This document shows positions 36,482 to 48,761 of a stretch of 64,000 nucleotides of DNA, in pieces; position 1 is the stretch's first letter; each line of letters starts with the position of its first letter. The notes under the pieces were generated by a model, which did not search any database, was not told the origin of the DNA, and was given only the letters and a program-made list of their open reading frames with translations. A program made the translations under genes and the position numbers. This DNA is from Oscheius onirici (Eukaryota > Nematoda > Chromadorea > Rhabditida > Rhabditidae), in contig OW051468.1 of the NCBI GenBank assembly GCA_932521025.1, positions 5,394,064 to 5,458,063 on the forward strand, given 5' to 3'.

Positions 36482-37018
36482 ATGGGTTAGTTGTCCTTCG
36501 TTATTTCACAATATTCAATTTTAGTTGATGTGCCCAGAAATTTCCGTTTACTAGAAGAATTGGAGGACGGACAGAAGGGCAAAGGCGATGGAAACATTTC
36601 ATGGGGATTGGAGGACGATTCCGATATGACTCTTACTCGATGGACAGGCACCATCATCGGACCTCCTAGGGTTAGTTTTCCTTCAATTTTTCAAATTATT
36701 TTATTCAGACCCCTTATGAATCTCGTATCTATAATCTCCGTATCGAATGCGGACCGAATTATCCCAAAGATCCGCCTACTGTCCGTTTCACTACAAAAAT
36801 TCACATGAATGGCGTCAATCAGAGCAACGGAGTGGTCAGTAATCACTTACATTTCTGTTTCACATCCATTTCAGATCGACAGACGCAACATCGGCACTCT
36901 GCGCGGTTGGAACGGCAGCTATCTGATCAAAAATGTTCTGGAGGACATCCGCAAAAACATGATGACAGCCAAGGAGAATATGAAACTGCCACAGCCGTCC
37001 GAAGGAGCCACTTTCTAA
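36482..37018 (+). CDS. UBE2V: Ubiquitin-conjugating enzyme E2 variant (Uev1/Mms2)
   Basis: UEV proteins lack the catalytic cysteine and pair with Ubc13 to build K63-linked ubiquitin chains in DNA-damage tolerance and signalling. The first coding exon is only ATGG (36482-36485), then [89 protein letters not shown] and the tail [11 protein letters not shown]. The position of the E2 active-site Cys carries no Cys, as in all UEVs. Length (about 140 residues) is standard. It heads a same-strand series of genes reaching BORCS8. Confidence 0.95.
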
Positions 37019-37313
37019 ACGTTCGTTGATCTGTCTTCCCAAAAAGCTTTCAGACAATCGACAACCTGTTTTATCGTCCGGTTATTATTCTCGCGTGTCT
37101 CCCAACCTTTCTGTTAATTATATATTTGCTGATGTAACGAAAAGTAGACCGTCTTAAGCTAGCCTTCTCATCAACGTTTACCGGTTTCCCACTTTTGTCG
37201 CTCTTTTAAATTGTCTATTAAATATTCCTTCGGTTCCTTGCTTCCTGTCAAGAGTGGTTACGTTCCAATTCGTTTACATCTAAGAGTGAGAAAAAAGCTG
37301 ATCTTGTTTCTAG

Positions 37314-40300
37314 ATGCAAGATGATGAAACTCCGTCCACGAGTACAGGATTTTCTTCTGAATTTGGTTAGATTTTGTCTGTTTCTTAAGAAAACGTTTGT
37401 TTAGAAACAAGTCTTACATTGCTGAAAAGTCTCAGAGAAAGCCGTTTCTCATCACTAGCAGCTGCTTTAGAGGCTCAAATCGACAGTTCTGGAGTTAGTT
37501 TTTCTGTCATATTCTCATTTAAGCTTGCTTTATACAGCTCGTTCCTGACCGGCTAGGTTTTGACGACAATTTTCACAAACAGACGCTGAAAGAATATGTA
37601 AGAGTTTCTATTTTCTAAAAACAAAAAATCATTAGCTCCGTCTGCATACTCTAAAACCCGTCCCAACTGTACAGTCACTGGTAAACAGCGGCAAATGGAA
37701 AACGACCAATAGTCGAGGTTAATTCCTTTTTTTCGCCTAAGATTACATTTAAGCAGTTCAAACAAAAAAGGAGACATATAACCAAGTCAGCCTTCTGCTG
37801 AGACGATCTCATGGACAAGGCGTGCCACAGAAATTCTTCCACAGTCTTCAAGGCTCATTCCGATACCAGTATCGCATCATCGGGCACATTGAAAGAACCT
37901 ATAATGTGCGTTTTGATCGTACCGGCCAGTTCATTTTGACTGGATCTGATGACACCCTCGTGAAAGTCTGGGACATGAGTCAAGCTATGCTGAGATACAC
38001 GTTCCGAGGAGCCAGTTCCGTTGTTTCCGACATGGACATTTCCTACTGCAATCAGTTTATGGTCACAGCTGGATCGGACAAAACTGTCAGGTTTGTCTTT
38101 TGTAAACAGTTACTGGGATTGCTGCGAGACTAGGTGATCCATAGATACTCCGCTGTTGAAATTATAGTAATTATTTTCCTTCAGAATCTGGGATCTGCAG
38201 AACGGAGCCATGCTTCAAGTTTACAAGAGCCACTCGAATTCGATCTGCCTAATTCTCTTCTTGCCCAAAGTTTTTCATGATCGGCGCTGGATTGTCTCGT
38301 TTGGAAATGATTGCAATGTCATTTTCTACGAGTTTGACGGCAAGCAGAAACAGTTCGAATTGTCAGTTCTCTACCACTTCGCCATAATGCTCTAATTTCA
38401 GTAGACGAGTCATTTTCAACGTCCGTACAGCTCCCGGTCTCAAAGTTGTATCCGGAACTAACAGCAGCTGCGGAAATTGGGTCGCGGCGGGTGATTCTCA
38501 CGGCTATGTTCATCTCTTCCGCTTCGAAAACGACAATTACGTTGTGGACAAGGATTTCAAGGCTGTCCCCGTAGCGTTTACTCAATTTTTGTAAGGAAAC
38601 TCGTAATTCAGGCCCAAGAAAAGCTGGATACTCTTGAATGGGCGCATCACGGTGTTGTTTTTATCGCCTTCAGTTCTCGTCATTATGTCGGTAGAATTTG
38701 GCGCTTCCTTCGTGATTCTTGGCACTACTTGGAACTCTCTCCAAAAATGTGCGTTTTCAAACGAATAAAAAAAATAACAAATTTAGACTCGACGATTCAA
38801 TGATAAATATACTGCATTCGACCAAGGTCAAGTACGGAATCAGTATGGCAATCTGGAGTCTTGATGATTCGAAAGTTATTGTTTCTGGAACTGATTATAA
38901 AGGTACAGAGCTCTCTTTGGTATTGAATAGTCTAGCCTACAGTCCGTATCTTTGATGCCTTCACAGCCCAAGAACTTCACTGTCTGGACGGCCACAAGTC
39001 CTTCGCGTACCATCTGAAGATTCATCCGACTCATCCGCTCGTTGTTGCCAGTCTGGGGCATGACGGTCTCATCTTGGTAAGCTCGTTTCTGTATTTTCTT
39101 GTCAGATTCGTGAGCTCTGGTCCATTTTTAGAATAAGTATAACTGCGAATTTTAGTTTAAAAACGTTACTTAAAAGTTACTCTTATTGTTATCATGTTTC
39201 TCATGCATTCTTTGCAGATTTGGGATATCGAGCAAGGAAAACAGTTGAACATGTTTACAAACGAATCGAGTGACGATGATGGCGATGTGATTTCCTCGGC
39301 CATACTGGACTGTGCCTTCTCACCAAACTCCACTTCATTGGCAGTTGTTGACGACGGCGGTCGTCTGACAGTCTATGGATATGGCGAAAATGAACACTAC
39401 AAGGCTCCTAAAGAACAATTTTTTTCCTCCGATTACACGTAATTTGGAACTTATCGTAAAGTACATATTCTTTTAGTCCCACCATTTCTGACGAGGATGA
39501 CTTTCCGATTGATCCACAGACCGGCCAGGCACCTCATCTGAGCTCGCCGCCATGGATAATCGATCTTCGGGAGAATCCACTCGACGAAAAATGGCAGAAA
39601 AAGGTTCCTGGTCGCGAAGGATACGATGACGGAGCTGAACTTGCTTGTCCTTGGATGACACGTTCCATCATTCCCAAATTGGATGAAGAAGCTTCTGCCC
39701 AATGGGCCAAGGTTTGTCTTCTTTGAAAATTGAGTCAAGACTACATTTTAGAATCAAACTGAACTGTCTATTGCTAACTGGGAGAATATTAAAATGTGCA
39801 ATGGCTGTGCTAAGTACAAAGCTCTCGGAAATGAGGCCCCTGTACCGCCGAAACCCCCGTCGAACAGACGACGTACTCATGTGCCTACGATAGAGGAGGT
39901 GAATCGAGCCCGAGCCGAACTTCAACAGCAATTTCTGGACGACTATCGCAGTGAAGATGACGAGGATTATGAGGGAGAAGAGGACGAAGGACAAGAAGCT
40001 CCAAATGAAGAGGATGGCGAGGATACGAGCGACGAATCGTATGGCGGTAGTAGAAATAGTACACAAGAAGAGGTTCATTTTTAATTTGTTTTATATAAAC
40101 CTGAATTTTAAGAATTCGGAGCAGGTGGAAGGTGTCAGGACCTCATCTGGACGTCTATCTACGCGTCGTCGGCAAACACCTCAACCGGTTGTAGCCGAAA
40201 ATCGTCCGCCGCGTCGAAGGAATCGAAGACATGCCGTTGAGACAGAGGATCATATAGAGGACGAGAGCTCGCGGGATGTTCCTCTCGATGAGGGTAGCGA

Positions 40301-43176
40301 AAACGTTGAAGGCGAAGAAGAGGCGCCTGGACCTTCCGATCGACCTGCCAGAGCCGCCAGAGCACCGAAAAAGGCTAATGTTGATGGTATTTTTCCATTT
40401 TAAAAAAAAGAGCTTGTGATCTAGAGTATCTCAAGACGTTCCCCTCTTTCATGCAAGAAGTTCGCCCGAAAAGATTTCCCTATTTCCCACAAGTTGGAGA
40501 CAGCGTCGTCTACTGCAAGCAGGGACATCTGACCTATATCCAGGAATGTCAGCATCGTAATCTCTACAAAATTAAAAAGCAGCCACCGTGAGATCTATTC
40601 CGGTCTTTCCCTAAAAAGTATTTAGTCAAAACCTGAAGGCAGAAGAATTTTGTACGGTTGAAGAAGTGAAGTACATGAGAACGCCATACCGCCTGGTCTC
40701 TGTCCGTCTCGCTATTCAAAATCGAGCTAATGAGCCGAGCAGAAATTCGTTTGTTGTCAAGTAAGCATTTTGCTTTTGTAATATACGAAACCGCAGATTC
40801 CACGAAATTGTCGGCTGTGTCGATTTTATCATTTTGCGACAAATGTACGACAAAGCCGTGGTTACGGATCGACTGGACGAAGGCGCTGAAATAGAGGCTG
40901 TTTTCGACAACATGTGGTATACTGGTTTCGTCGCCAGCAGAAGCGCTGTCAGTGAGGACTATCCAAAGTAGGTTGACATAAATTTACCCATTTTTCTCCT
41001 TTTTCACAACTTTTTATTGAAGAGATTATTTAGTTCGAACTGGAGCTGTTTGAAAATCCGCTGGGCTACTGGCGAAGAGGAAAATTTCAGTCCATGGGAA
41101 TGCCAGGCCAAGACACGCGGTCGGAAAAATGAGGAGCCTACAGAAGGCGAGCTGTTGATCGAATACAGCCCAAGCGAGGAAGATTGGCCCGGCAATAACC
41201 CTCGGCCAGAGCGTAACATGGAGGTATTTGCTTACTTTTTGATAGGTATAAACATCCGTGGTTCAGGAACACTGCAATCGACTGAGTACCGCCATCAATA
41301 AACTCTCCGGCATCGAAACGACTCTTCCGTTCGCCGAACCCGTCAGTCTGCAAGAATACCCAGATTATCCGGAGCTCGTAGACTATTGCATCGACCTGAC
41401 AACAATCGACCAGCGTCTCAAAAACAAGTACTACAGGTTTGTCTTTTTGGCATTTTTAGTCATAAATATCAGTGAGGGTTTAGTTTTTGACTTTTCACGA
41501 AACTTCGTAACACCCTAGAAGAAGTCTGAGGGCTACTCCAGCTAGTGAAGTGAATCTAAAAAGTCATTTTCATCTCTAAAAACTGCGGCGGTGCTTTTGG
41601 AGCGTCTAGACGAAACAAAGCTAGATTTTCTTAACCATAATTGTTATTCAGACGTCTTCGTGCCGTTCAACACGACATTCGACAAATTGCCGTAGCTGCG
41701 GAGCAATACAACGATCCCCAATCAGACCTGGTTCGGAATGCTCGAAGACTCGTCGAAGCACTGATTCGATTCTCTAAATCCGATTTTTTTCATGCCGAAG
41801 ATTTTGTGACCTTTTACGACTCGATGTTTGACCTGGAGGATAATGAGATTACGGCATATCGACAGATACCTAGACCAACTAGTAACTTTTTGTCTACTCT
41901 TCGTTTTATCACGTTTTTAGTCTCTAAAGAAATCCTGGAACTTGCCGCAGCGGGGGCGCCACAAGTAGCTCCAGAAGCCGGCTGGAAGAGGGAGACTAGA
42001 CGAATTCTCGAGACTGCCTTCAAGCAGAGTTGCGCCAAGCCATTTTATGACAAGGATACGGTAGAAGACAACGTGAGTTTCTGTGATTAGATTATCTATA
42101 GAATTTTTTCAATTTCCATTTTAAGGCTATTCGAACGGCTCTAAACGAAGAAGGAGACCTCAAATCGGTCATCAACGAATTGGACAGTTTCACTAGTCCT
42201 GTCGAAGTCATCGAAAAGGTCAAAATCATCACAGAAACGTGTCGAGAGGTGACGCCAAGAGACGGCGCTCAGAGAAGGGCAAGTTTTTCCATTTATCGTG
42301 GTTACTGTAGGTCTAGTTTAGGTCTACGACGGTGCTCTTCAAGTTGTCAAGATTGTCGAGCAGAAGATGAAAACGGTGGTCGATAATTACAATGCCATTG
42401 TGAATAGCGTAGAATCGAGAGGGTTTTCCGTTCAAAGAGCCCTCAGAAAACGCATTCCGAAGCCCAATACTAGTGCTTATCAAACTCGCAGGTTACTATT
42501 CAACTATGTTTATAGTTATGTTTATGTTTAGCCACAGAGCTGAAAATTCGTCAGAAGTCCGTATTGAGAGCACGTATGATAGCGGACCGAGTACATCTAT
42601 AGCTGCCACGGCTGAGCAGAGAGCTACTCGTGGTAAAAACTAGTTAAATATCGTTTACTTTACGTTTTTAGCCTTGCGTCGAACAAATAGCGGAGAAACG
42701 AGCTCGTCGGCTGCCAGAGAATCGACAATCGAGAGAGAAACGCCGGCTCGTAGGGTTTCTAACCGACGCCGAACTACCCGCTCTTCGACGGAGTCACTGC
42801 CGACGACCGATACGGAAGAAGTGATCCCTGCTCGTAGCCAGAGAAGAGCGTACCAGAGACTTCAGGAGGAGCTACGAGAGGATCTGGACGATATAATTGA
42901 GGCTAACGAACAGCGTATAGACGCCCGTAGAAGTGCCAAAAGAGGCAAGAGAAAGCACAGTCGCTCCGATACGGACGGAGGTTTGTTTCTTTTACATTTT
43001 TTTATAAGAAAGTGTTTTCAGAGTATTTTTCGAGCAGTTCCACCCAGTCCCCATCAGTTCGTTTCTCTAGACGCTCAACTAGAAATCGACGCGATGAATC
43101 CGAGGAGAGGGAATCCCCGTCAATGCCGTCAGTCAGTTCCTTTGGCAGGATTCGTCGTCCCCGTGTTCTTGACTAG
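37314..43176 (+). CDS. brwd3: BRWD/PHIP family WD40-double bromodomain protein
   Basis: BRWD1/3 and PHIP are chromatin readers and CRL4 substrate receptors. The N-terminal helical region (SLTLLKSLRESRFSSLAAAL, VPDRLGFDDNFHKQTLKEY) corresponds to the LisH/BRWD-specific part. WD40 repeats follow (IGHIERTYNVRFDRTGQFIL, GSDDTLVKVWDM, GSDKTVRIWDLQNG, through about 39.4 kb). A conserved linker (PWMTRSIIPKLDEEASAQW) precedes acidic and Ser/Arg-rich stretches, a cryptotudor region (QVGDSVVYCKQGHLTYI) and two bromodomains. BD1 spans about 41.26-41.8 kb (QEYPDYPELVDYCIDLTTID, YYRRLRAVQHDIRQIA). BD2 spans about 41.98-42.4 kb (WKRETRRILETAFKQ), with Thr near the expected acetyl-lysine Asn (CREVTPRDGA), a feature also known in PHIP BD2. 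The C-terminus is a long Arg/Ser-rich tail. The ATG directly follows gtttctag. Confidence 0.88.
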
Positions 43177-43423
43177 CTCTTCATCTACCTCAAAAACGAT
43201 ATCTATTATTTGATCTTTCCTACCATTTCTATTACTCAGAATGTATTATACCGGTAGTCTTTTTCGACGATTATCCCTTTTTAGATCTCTCGAAAAAGAA
43301 CTCTTAATTGTGCTTACTAAAAAAGTAAACATTCTTTGTTATTGATTTCTCTTCCAAATAGTCGTTGTTACGGCGCACGATTCCTAAGATCGCTTTTTGA
43401 AGACGGTACTGACAGTCTAGACA

Positions 43424-45827
43424 ATGTTCTCCTCGAATCGGCCATCGCTCTTTGCCGTGACCAGCCCGGAGTCGCTTTGGGGAGAGGAAATTGAAAATGG
43501 ACGAGTAGAGCCGGCGTCCTGGGTCGACACTGGTGAGTCGGAAAAGCGAACTCTTGCCTGAGTATCCAACGCTTACTCGTTATAGCTGTTGAATATCGCG
43601 TGTTCAGAAAGCACCACATTTTCCTGTATGTGGAATGACTGTGAGACGAGACGTCTTGCCACGAAAGAAGATCTTTCTTACCACATAACGGCTCATCTTA
43701 ACTCCAAATTTAATGGTATTTTTGTGAACATTTAAGCTTACATCTTTTTTCAACGATTGGCCGGATCCAAGATGCCCCACGTGGGGTCCACGCGTGGGAT
43801 TCACTCCACGGGGACCCCACGCTGTACCCCGTGGGGTGATTTTTCTATGCATTTTGGACTCCACGGGGTTCTGCGTGGGGTGCCAGTGGAGTGAATCCCA
43901 CGCGTGGACCCCACGTGGGGCATCTTGGATCCGGCCACATATCTGGTTATCTTTTCACAGACGACAATCTCTTCTGTCCCATCCGCGGCTGCCAATTTGA
44001 GGCAACGGAAAAGGGGATATTCGATGGACATATTAGCATGCATCTCCACCACGCTCAACTTCAAATGGAAGCCCTAAAACATATGAGAGCTTCCGACGAT
44101 TTGGGACAGATTAGAGGGTGGGTTTCGCTTAAAAACAATACAAACGGCATTTGCAGATGTGGATTCAAGCCGATTCTACAAGTAAACTTTGATGGATTGG
44201 ATCTTAACTGTGAGTGGGAATACTGCGAGGTTTGACCAGCCACTTTTTAGTGTTAAAAGCGCAGTTTTAGGCCGTTCTGGATAATGTGACGGACTTCTTC
44301 AATCACATTAGTCATCACGTGGATACAGCCGAAAAAGAGGAGCGACTTGGCAGGATGTTCAACTGCGGCTGGAGGAATTGCAATAAGAAGTTCAAAAGCA
44401 AAGGAGATCTGAGGTTTGGGCTGAATTAGAGCTGCTTTTCGCGGGATCTATCCCGATCTATTTTAAATTGCTCCCAGGTCTCTGTGTGTTTGTCTGTAGC
44501 TCTAATTGAGGATAAGGAGGGGAGCTTTGTGCGCAAATTAGTTTTTAACATGTCGCGACAGGAAAAGCAAGTGCGCGAAGTGTTCTAACGACGTTGGTAG
44601 TTTCTTTGGAGAGTCTGGGTGACTGGAGCAGAGTGACAAGGGGAGAAGGGAAGGTACAGTAGGACTGAGACTCGCTAAAGTAGGAACGGGCCGGGCGATC
44701 CGTTCAGGTCCTACATTTTGAAATTAGGCTTGGGGAGTAGGTTCAAATACAATTTCAGTAGTTTCTTTGAAGGGTCAGGGAGAGTGACTGCAGGAGAGTA
44801 ATAAATGAGGAATGAAAGGGAAACCACGACTAGGGCTCCGTGACAGAGCGAAGTCATGAATTTCTACTTTAGCCCTGGAAGGGCGTTGCCAACCTTATAA
44901 TATAAAAAACCCAGAAACACGAAAAGTGGAAATAAAAACTGGCTCCAAAAGGCTTATTGTTAATCTTTGCCACAAAAAGTTGGGAAATAATAGAGGTTCA
45001 TTTTTTTAGGAAGCACGTAAACCGGGAAGTATCGTTGAAAAAGAGCGCATGCCCGTTTTGTGGCTCCTGGATGAGCACCTGGGAAAAGTTCGGACAACAT
45101 TTGAGAAGAAAACCGACGTCAACGGAATTTGTAAGAATTTTCATCCTTCAATTTTTCGCAATTCATCCTTTCAGCAATGCGTGGAATGTTACAAATACTT
45201 CGCCGATGCAGCTATGCTGGCCCTTCATGTCCCCACACACATTTCCAAAGAATGCTGCTCGCTCTGTGGCGTATATTTTCGCTCAAAGTACGAGTTGGAC
45301 AGGTAGATAAAGATTCGAACACAAAGAAAAGTAAATTTTAGACATATGCAAACAAAACACTGCGAGCCGAAACTGAAAACTTTACGATGTTATGCTTCAG
45401 GGTGCATTGAAGAATTCAAACATGCTGTGAGTTGAAAATTAGAAGAGAAATTGAATAATTTTCAGTCGCAACTTGTTCAGCACAGACAAATACACGGTGT
45501 TCCGCAATATAAGTGTAAACACTGCGAGGAAAAGTTTGTGTTTCGAATAGACTTGGCTAGACACAAGAATAATATCCATCCAGTGAGTTAAAATGGTTAA
45601 AAAAACTTAATATTAGACAACTTTAGAACGTGGAGAGAAGCCTAAACTACGAGTGTCACATCTGCAAAAGACGGGTAGATAGCGGGGGAAAGCTGAGCTA
45701 TCACTTGAGGAAATCACACGACTACGGGCTCCCAGCCGGCTTCAGCCGCTTCACTTTCAAGCTGTTCACGGACAAACTATACCGGGTTTCGACGTTCAAA
45801 ATGACGCGGGAAATGCTAGAAGAATAA
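43424..45827 (+). CDS. C2H2 zinc-finger protein, HINFP (histone H4 transcription factor)-like
   Basis: HINFP activates histone H4 genes at the G1/S transition. Fingers seen are FSCMWNDCETRRLATKED with HITAH, FCPIRGCQFEATEKG with HISMH, CEWEYCEAVLDNVTDFFNHI, FNCGWRNCNKKFKSKG, ACPFCGSWMSTWEKFGQH, CVECYKYFADAAM with HVPTH, CCSLCGVYFRSKYELDRH, LRCYASGCIEEFKHA, YKCKHCEEKFVFRIDLARH and YECHICKRRVDSGGKLSYH. The C-terminal SRFTFKLFTDKLYRV resembles the conserved HINFP segment after its last finger. The ATG at 43424 follows gacagtctag|aca. The joint between exon 1 (MFSSNRPSLFAVTSPESL) and the first finger is one base out of frame as I splice it, so exon 1 is uncertain. One intron contains a GC-rich palindromic element and another (about 44416-45009) is long. 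Confidence 0.65.
43759..43936. mobile_element. GC-rich palindromic fold-back element inside an intron
   Basis: The ends are inverted copies (GGCCGGATCCAAGATGCCCC and its complement at the far end). Pairing extends inward through CACGTGGGG, CCACGCGTGG and ATTCACTCCAC, about 50 bp per arm. The centre repeats CCCCACG/CGTGGGG motifs. It lies in an intron of the HINFP-like gene, and its GC content is far above the surroundings. No clear target duplication is seen. Confidence 0.75.
44416..45009 (+). other. Long intron of the HINFP-like gene
   Basis: Nearly 600 nt separate the exon ending FKSKGDLR from the one starting KHVNREVSLKK. Neighbouring introns are 40-60 nt. The sequence shows no open exon and no clear repeat, so it may contain a degraded insertion. 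Confidence 0.4.
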
Positions 45828-45944
45828 ATTTCACCTCTTTATTTTTCTGTAATAAACTGGTAAAACTTGTGATTCTTTGCAAAACTGCGAGTTGATACTC
45901 ATTGCTATCATTTTATGTTAAATTTCTCCCTTCTTACGTTTCAG

Positions 45945-47612
45945 ATGATCTCAAAACGTCTGCTGGCAGTTATGTCGAGACCTTTGACAGCCGCTTCAAA
46001 GCGGAGGATCCTTTCGGCGGCCTTCAACGCTGAAAAAGTAAGCTTTTTGATGAACAGACCAGAAGTATCCTTAATTTTGCAGGAATGGTCTTCACGTCAC
46101 CAGGAATTGACGAAACTCGGTCTCGGCGGCGATTACGAATGGATCAGTGCCGTCCAGAAGAAGTTTATCGGAGGAGGAGTGGCCAGGTTTGTTGCCTTTC
46201 CCGCAAAATTTCTACAAATATTTTAGTGCGGTCGATGTGGACGCTGCTGTCTGTATAGCAGAACAGCGAGATCAAGTCAACGACATCACCGAACTGATTT
46301 ACAAGCTCCGGCATACGGAAAATGCAGCAGATATTCTGCCCTCGACCGAATACGCCTTCATCAGACTGCTCCTGAAGCACGAGCCGGATGTCATCTTCAA
46401 ATTAGTCGAGGATCCGGTTGGTTCTTATTCATTAGACTCAAATTTCAGCTGAAGAAAATAACAATTTTTTGTGTTTATATAATTATTAATCACATACTTC
46501 AGATCAACTACGGCATCTTCATGAACGAACATTCTGCCTGCTTGGCCATCGATTATTTCGTCAAGCGTGTCAATATTCAAGGAGCTGCTCGTCTGGCTGC
46601 CTGGGTCATGCTTCAGGAGATGACGGACAACGATTTGCTCAATTTAATGGGTATTTTGACCTTTTTAGATACAAAGCACAAACATTTGTAGTTCTTCATG
46701 CCTGTACACGCTGGTCAGAGCTGCCGAAAGATCAGCAGACTCTTCCTAAGGAAGAAAAAGAGGAAGAAGCTGAAGGAGAAGAGGTTTGTTATCACTTTTC
46801 AGTGAAATTCCTTCTTCAGAGAACTGTCAAGTTTCCCTACCTGAAGAACCACCATTTTGACGGGCATTTCGATCTGGTTGAAGCGGCTCATCTTGTCGGA
46901 AAGACACTTCTCTGGGTTGGACGTGACTGCAAATCGCTTAGAGACGATTTGAGGAAATCGATCAGTCTGCTGGGCGCTGTTCTTTCGGAAAAGTGAGTCC
47001 ACTTTACCCATTTTCTGTTCTTTTTTTCTCCGGCATATAAGCAGCCCCAGTTTTAAACAAGTGAAATTATCATCAGGTGACAGGACTTTTTAAAGAGTAA
47101 TTTTTTAGATACGAATTGGCAACAACTTTCGCATCGGCCTCGATTGATGGCTCAATCGCTTCGCTTATTCAGCAGCGACTGACTCCAGCCGAGAGAACAG
47201 AACTCGGAGTCGAGCAGAAAAAGATTTTGGACAGTCTGGTCGACTGCAAAACGAGCGAAAAGCCGGCCAGCGAGTTGATTCTTGAAGTTTTAAACACGGT
47301 ACCGTTTTTATCTATTTCATTGCAAAAAATATCTAGGTTAAAGAAAAAGAAGAAGACGCTCTGTTTAAGAAGCAAGTCGCCGAGTTTTCCGAGTGGAACA
47401 AACGAAGACAGGAGCTGGTCAAGGCACAGGCTGAACGAGTTCTTCTCAAAATTCGGGCGGAGGAGATAACGAAAGAGATGGAGGAATTGGAGAAGCAGAA
47501 CGAGAAGCTCTTTTTCTTCGAGAATCGTCTGAAGTGGGAAAAAAAGGCGGCTGAAAGTAGCAAAATCGCCGAGGAATATGCGTCTTCGAAGAGCAAATCA
47601 GCCACGGCATAG
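45945..47612 (+). CDS. MRPS27: Mitochondrial ribosomal protein S27
   Basis: mS27 is a helical, PPR-like protein of the mitoribosomal small subunit. The start follows tacgtttcag directly and gives a basic, mitochondrial-type presequence (MISKRLLAVMSRPLTAASKR). Family-like blocks are EQRDQVNDITELIYKLRHTE, LPSTEYAFIRLLLKHEPDVI and, across an intron, INYGIFMNEHSACLAIDYFV, then ARLAAWVMLQEM. These match the YGIFPDNFTFNLLMDSFIK-type region of animal mS27. The C-terminal third is highly charged coiled coil (KKQVAEFSEWNKRRQELVKA) ending KSKSATA. About eight introns are present. It begins 117 nt after the HINFP-like stop, as operon partners do. Confidence 0.82.
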
Positions 47613-48069
47613 TTTTTTTTAGTGTAGAAAATAGAATTTGTTCTCTTGTTTTTGTTATTTTCTTGTTGGTAAATTTTTGCTTATTACAAAGTTTTCATTA
47701 TTTGCAAGGGTCCAACACTTTGAATACCTAGCATTCGGATCGCACATTGGTAAAGTATACAGAGGCAGAGTCGAATAACATTTCTGCCAAAATAAGACTT
47801 CAGAATGTAGGAAACAATTTGTTGTTGAAAAGACTAAACAGTTCTTGACAGACTGAATTGAAGTATTGGATAGAGAGTCGGGTTCAGGATTCGTCTGATT
47901 GTGACAGTAGAATGTCTTAATCGTAGAGTGGAGGAAAAGGTGAATTTGGAGACGAGATAAAAGCAGTTTTAGCTATCGATTTCAGCTCCAGTATATGATC
48001 CGTCTAAGGTTATCACATTGTTTCGTTCAGTTTATACCTAATTCCTGTGAAAAAAAGTATCCAATTCAG
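47613..48069. other. Spacer between MRPS27 and BORCS8-like gene
   Basis: About 457 nt of AT-rich sequence is seen, with no supported exon. It ends in the acceptor-like atccaattcag immediately before the next ATG. Confidence 0.45.
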
Positions 48070-48667
48070 ATGCAAGAGAAGGCAAACCCTGCCAAAATCA
48101 AGGAGCTAGAAAGCAGGTCTCGACTGGTGGCTGAAAGGGTCACGGAAGGGGTCCGAATCTTGGATCATGATCCGTCACTAGCTTTGTACCGTCTTCAAGG
48201 TATCAGTTTATGCATCATTCTAAAACTTTCAATTGAACAGAACACGTCGGGAGGAGTCTGCCTGGACTGGTCAATCGGAAAATCCTACTGAATCAACAGG
48301 CTCAGGTTCAGTCGGGAGTCATGTTCGATCTGGAGAATGCATTGAGGTAAGGGATGCTAACAGTCTGTATTACGTAAGTACAAGAGATCCGCCACTTCCA
48401 TAGCCAGTAGTTATTCTTATCTCATCTATTGTCAGGTTGAAAATGCCGTCTGGGAAACTGCAGAGCACCGCGGTCAGTAGACCGCCGAAGTCTACGAAGA
48501 CACACAAAACTAGAGAAGCATACCTTTTGTTTCACTTCGAACTAAAGGAACTTGTATTCCAGCACGGTCGAGAACATGAAGAGCTCGACAGACTCTTTTG
48601 GGAATTGCATCGAAATGCTCCGGAACTGTATGAAGATGGACATTGGGACGGGAAGAAAAGGCTCTGA
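48070..48667 (+). CDS. BORCS8: BORC complex subunit 8-like protein
   Basis: BORCS8 is part of BORC, which recruits Arl8 to lysosomes for kinesin-driven transport. The ATG comes directly after an acceptor (caattcag). The family block is clear: [20 protein letters not shown], then ALYRLQ and, across a 41-nt intron, [14 protein letters not shown] and [13 protein letters not shown]. The last exon (from about 48437, [18 protein letters not shown] to KRL) does not resemble the usual BORCS8 C-terminus. It either belongs to a diverged tail, joined in phase over an 88-nt intron, or is a separate small gene starting at the ATG near 48442 behind its own acceptor (ctattgtcag). Confidence 0.72.
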
Positions 48668-48761
48668 GACGACTTTGAAACAACGTAGTAAGTCTCTACA
48701 CGACGTGCCTCGCGAGCCGAAAAACGACTGATCTCTGTACATAAAACTATTTATCATAGAC

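Noticed and set aside
44640-44900. Possible exon in the long HINFP-like intron
   Set aside because: No open frame with suitable splice sites and no domain could be found.
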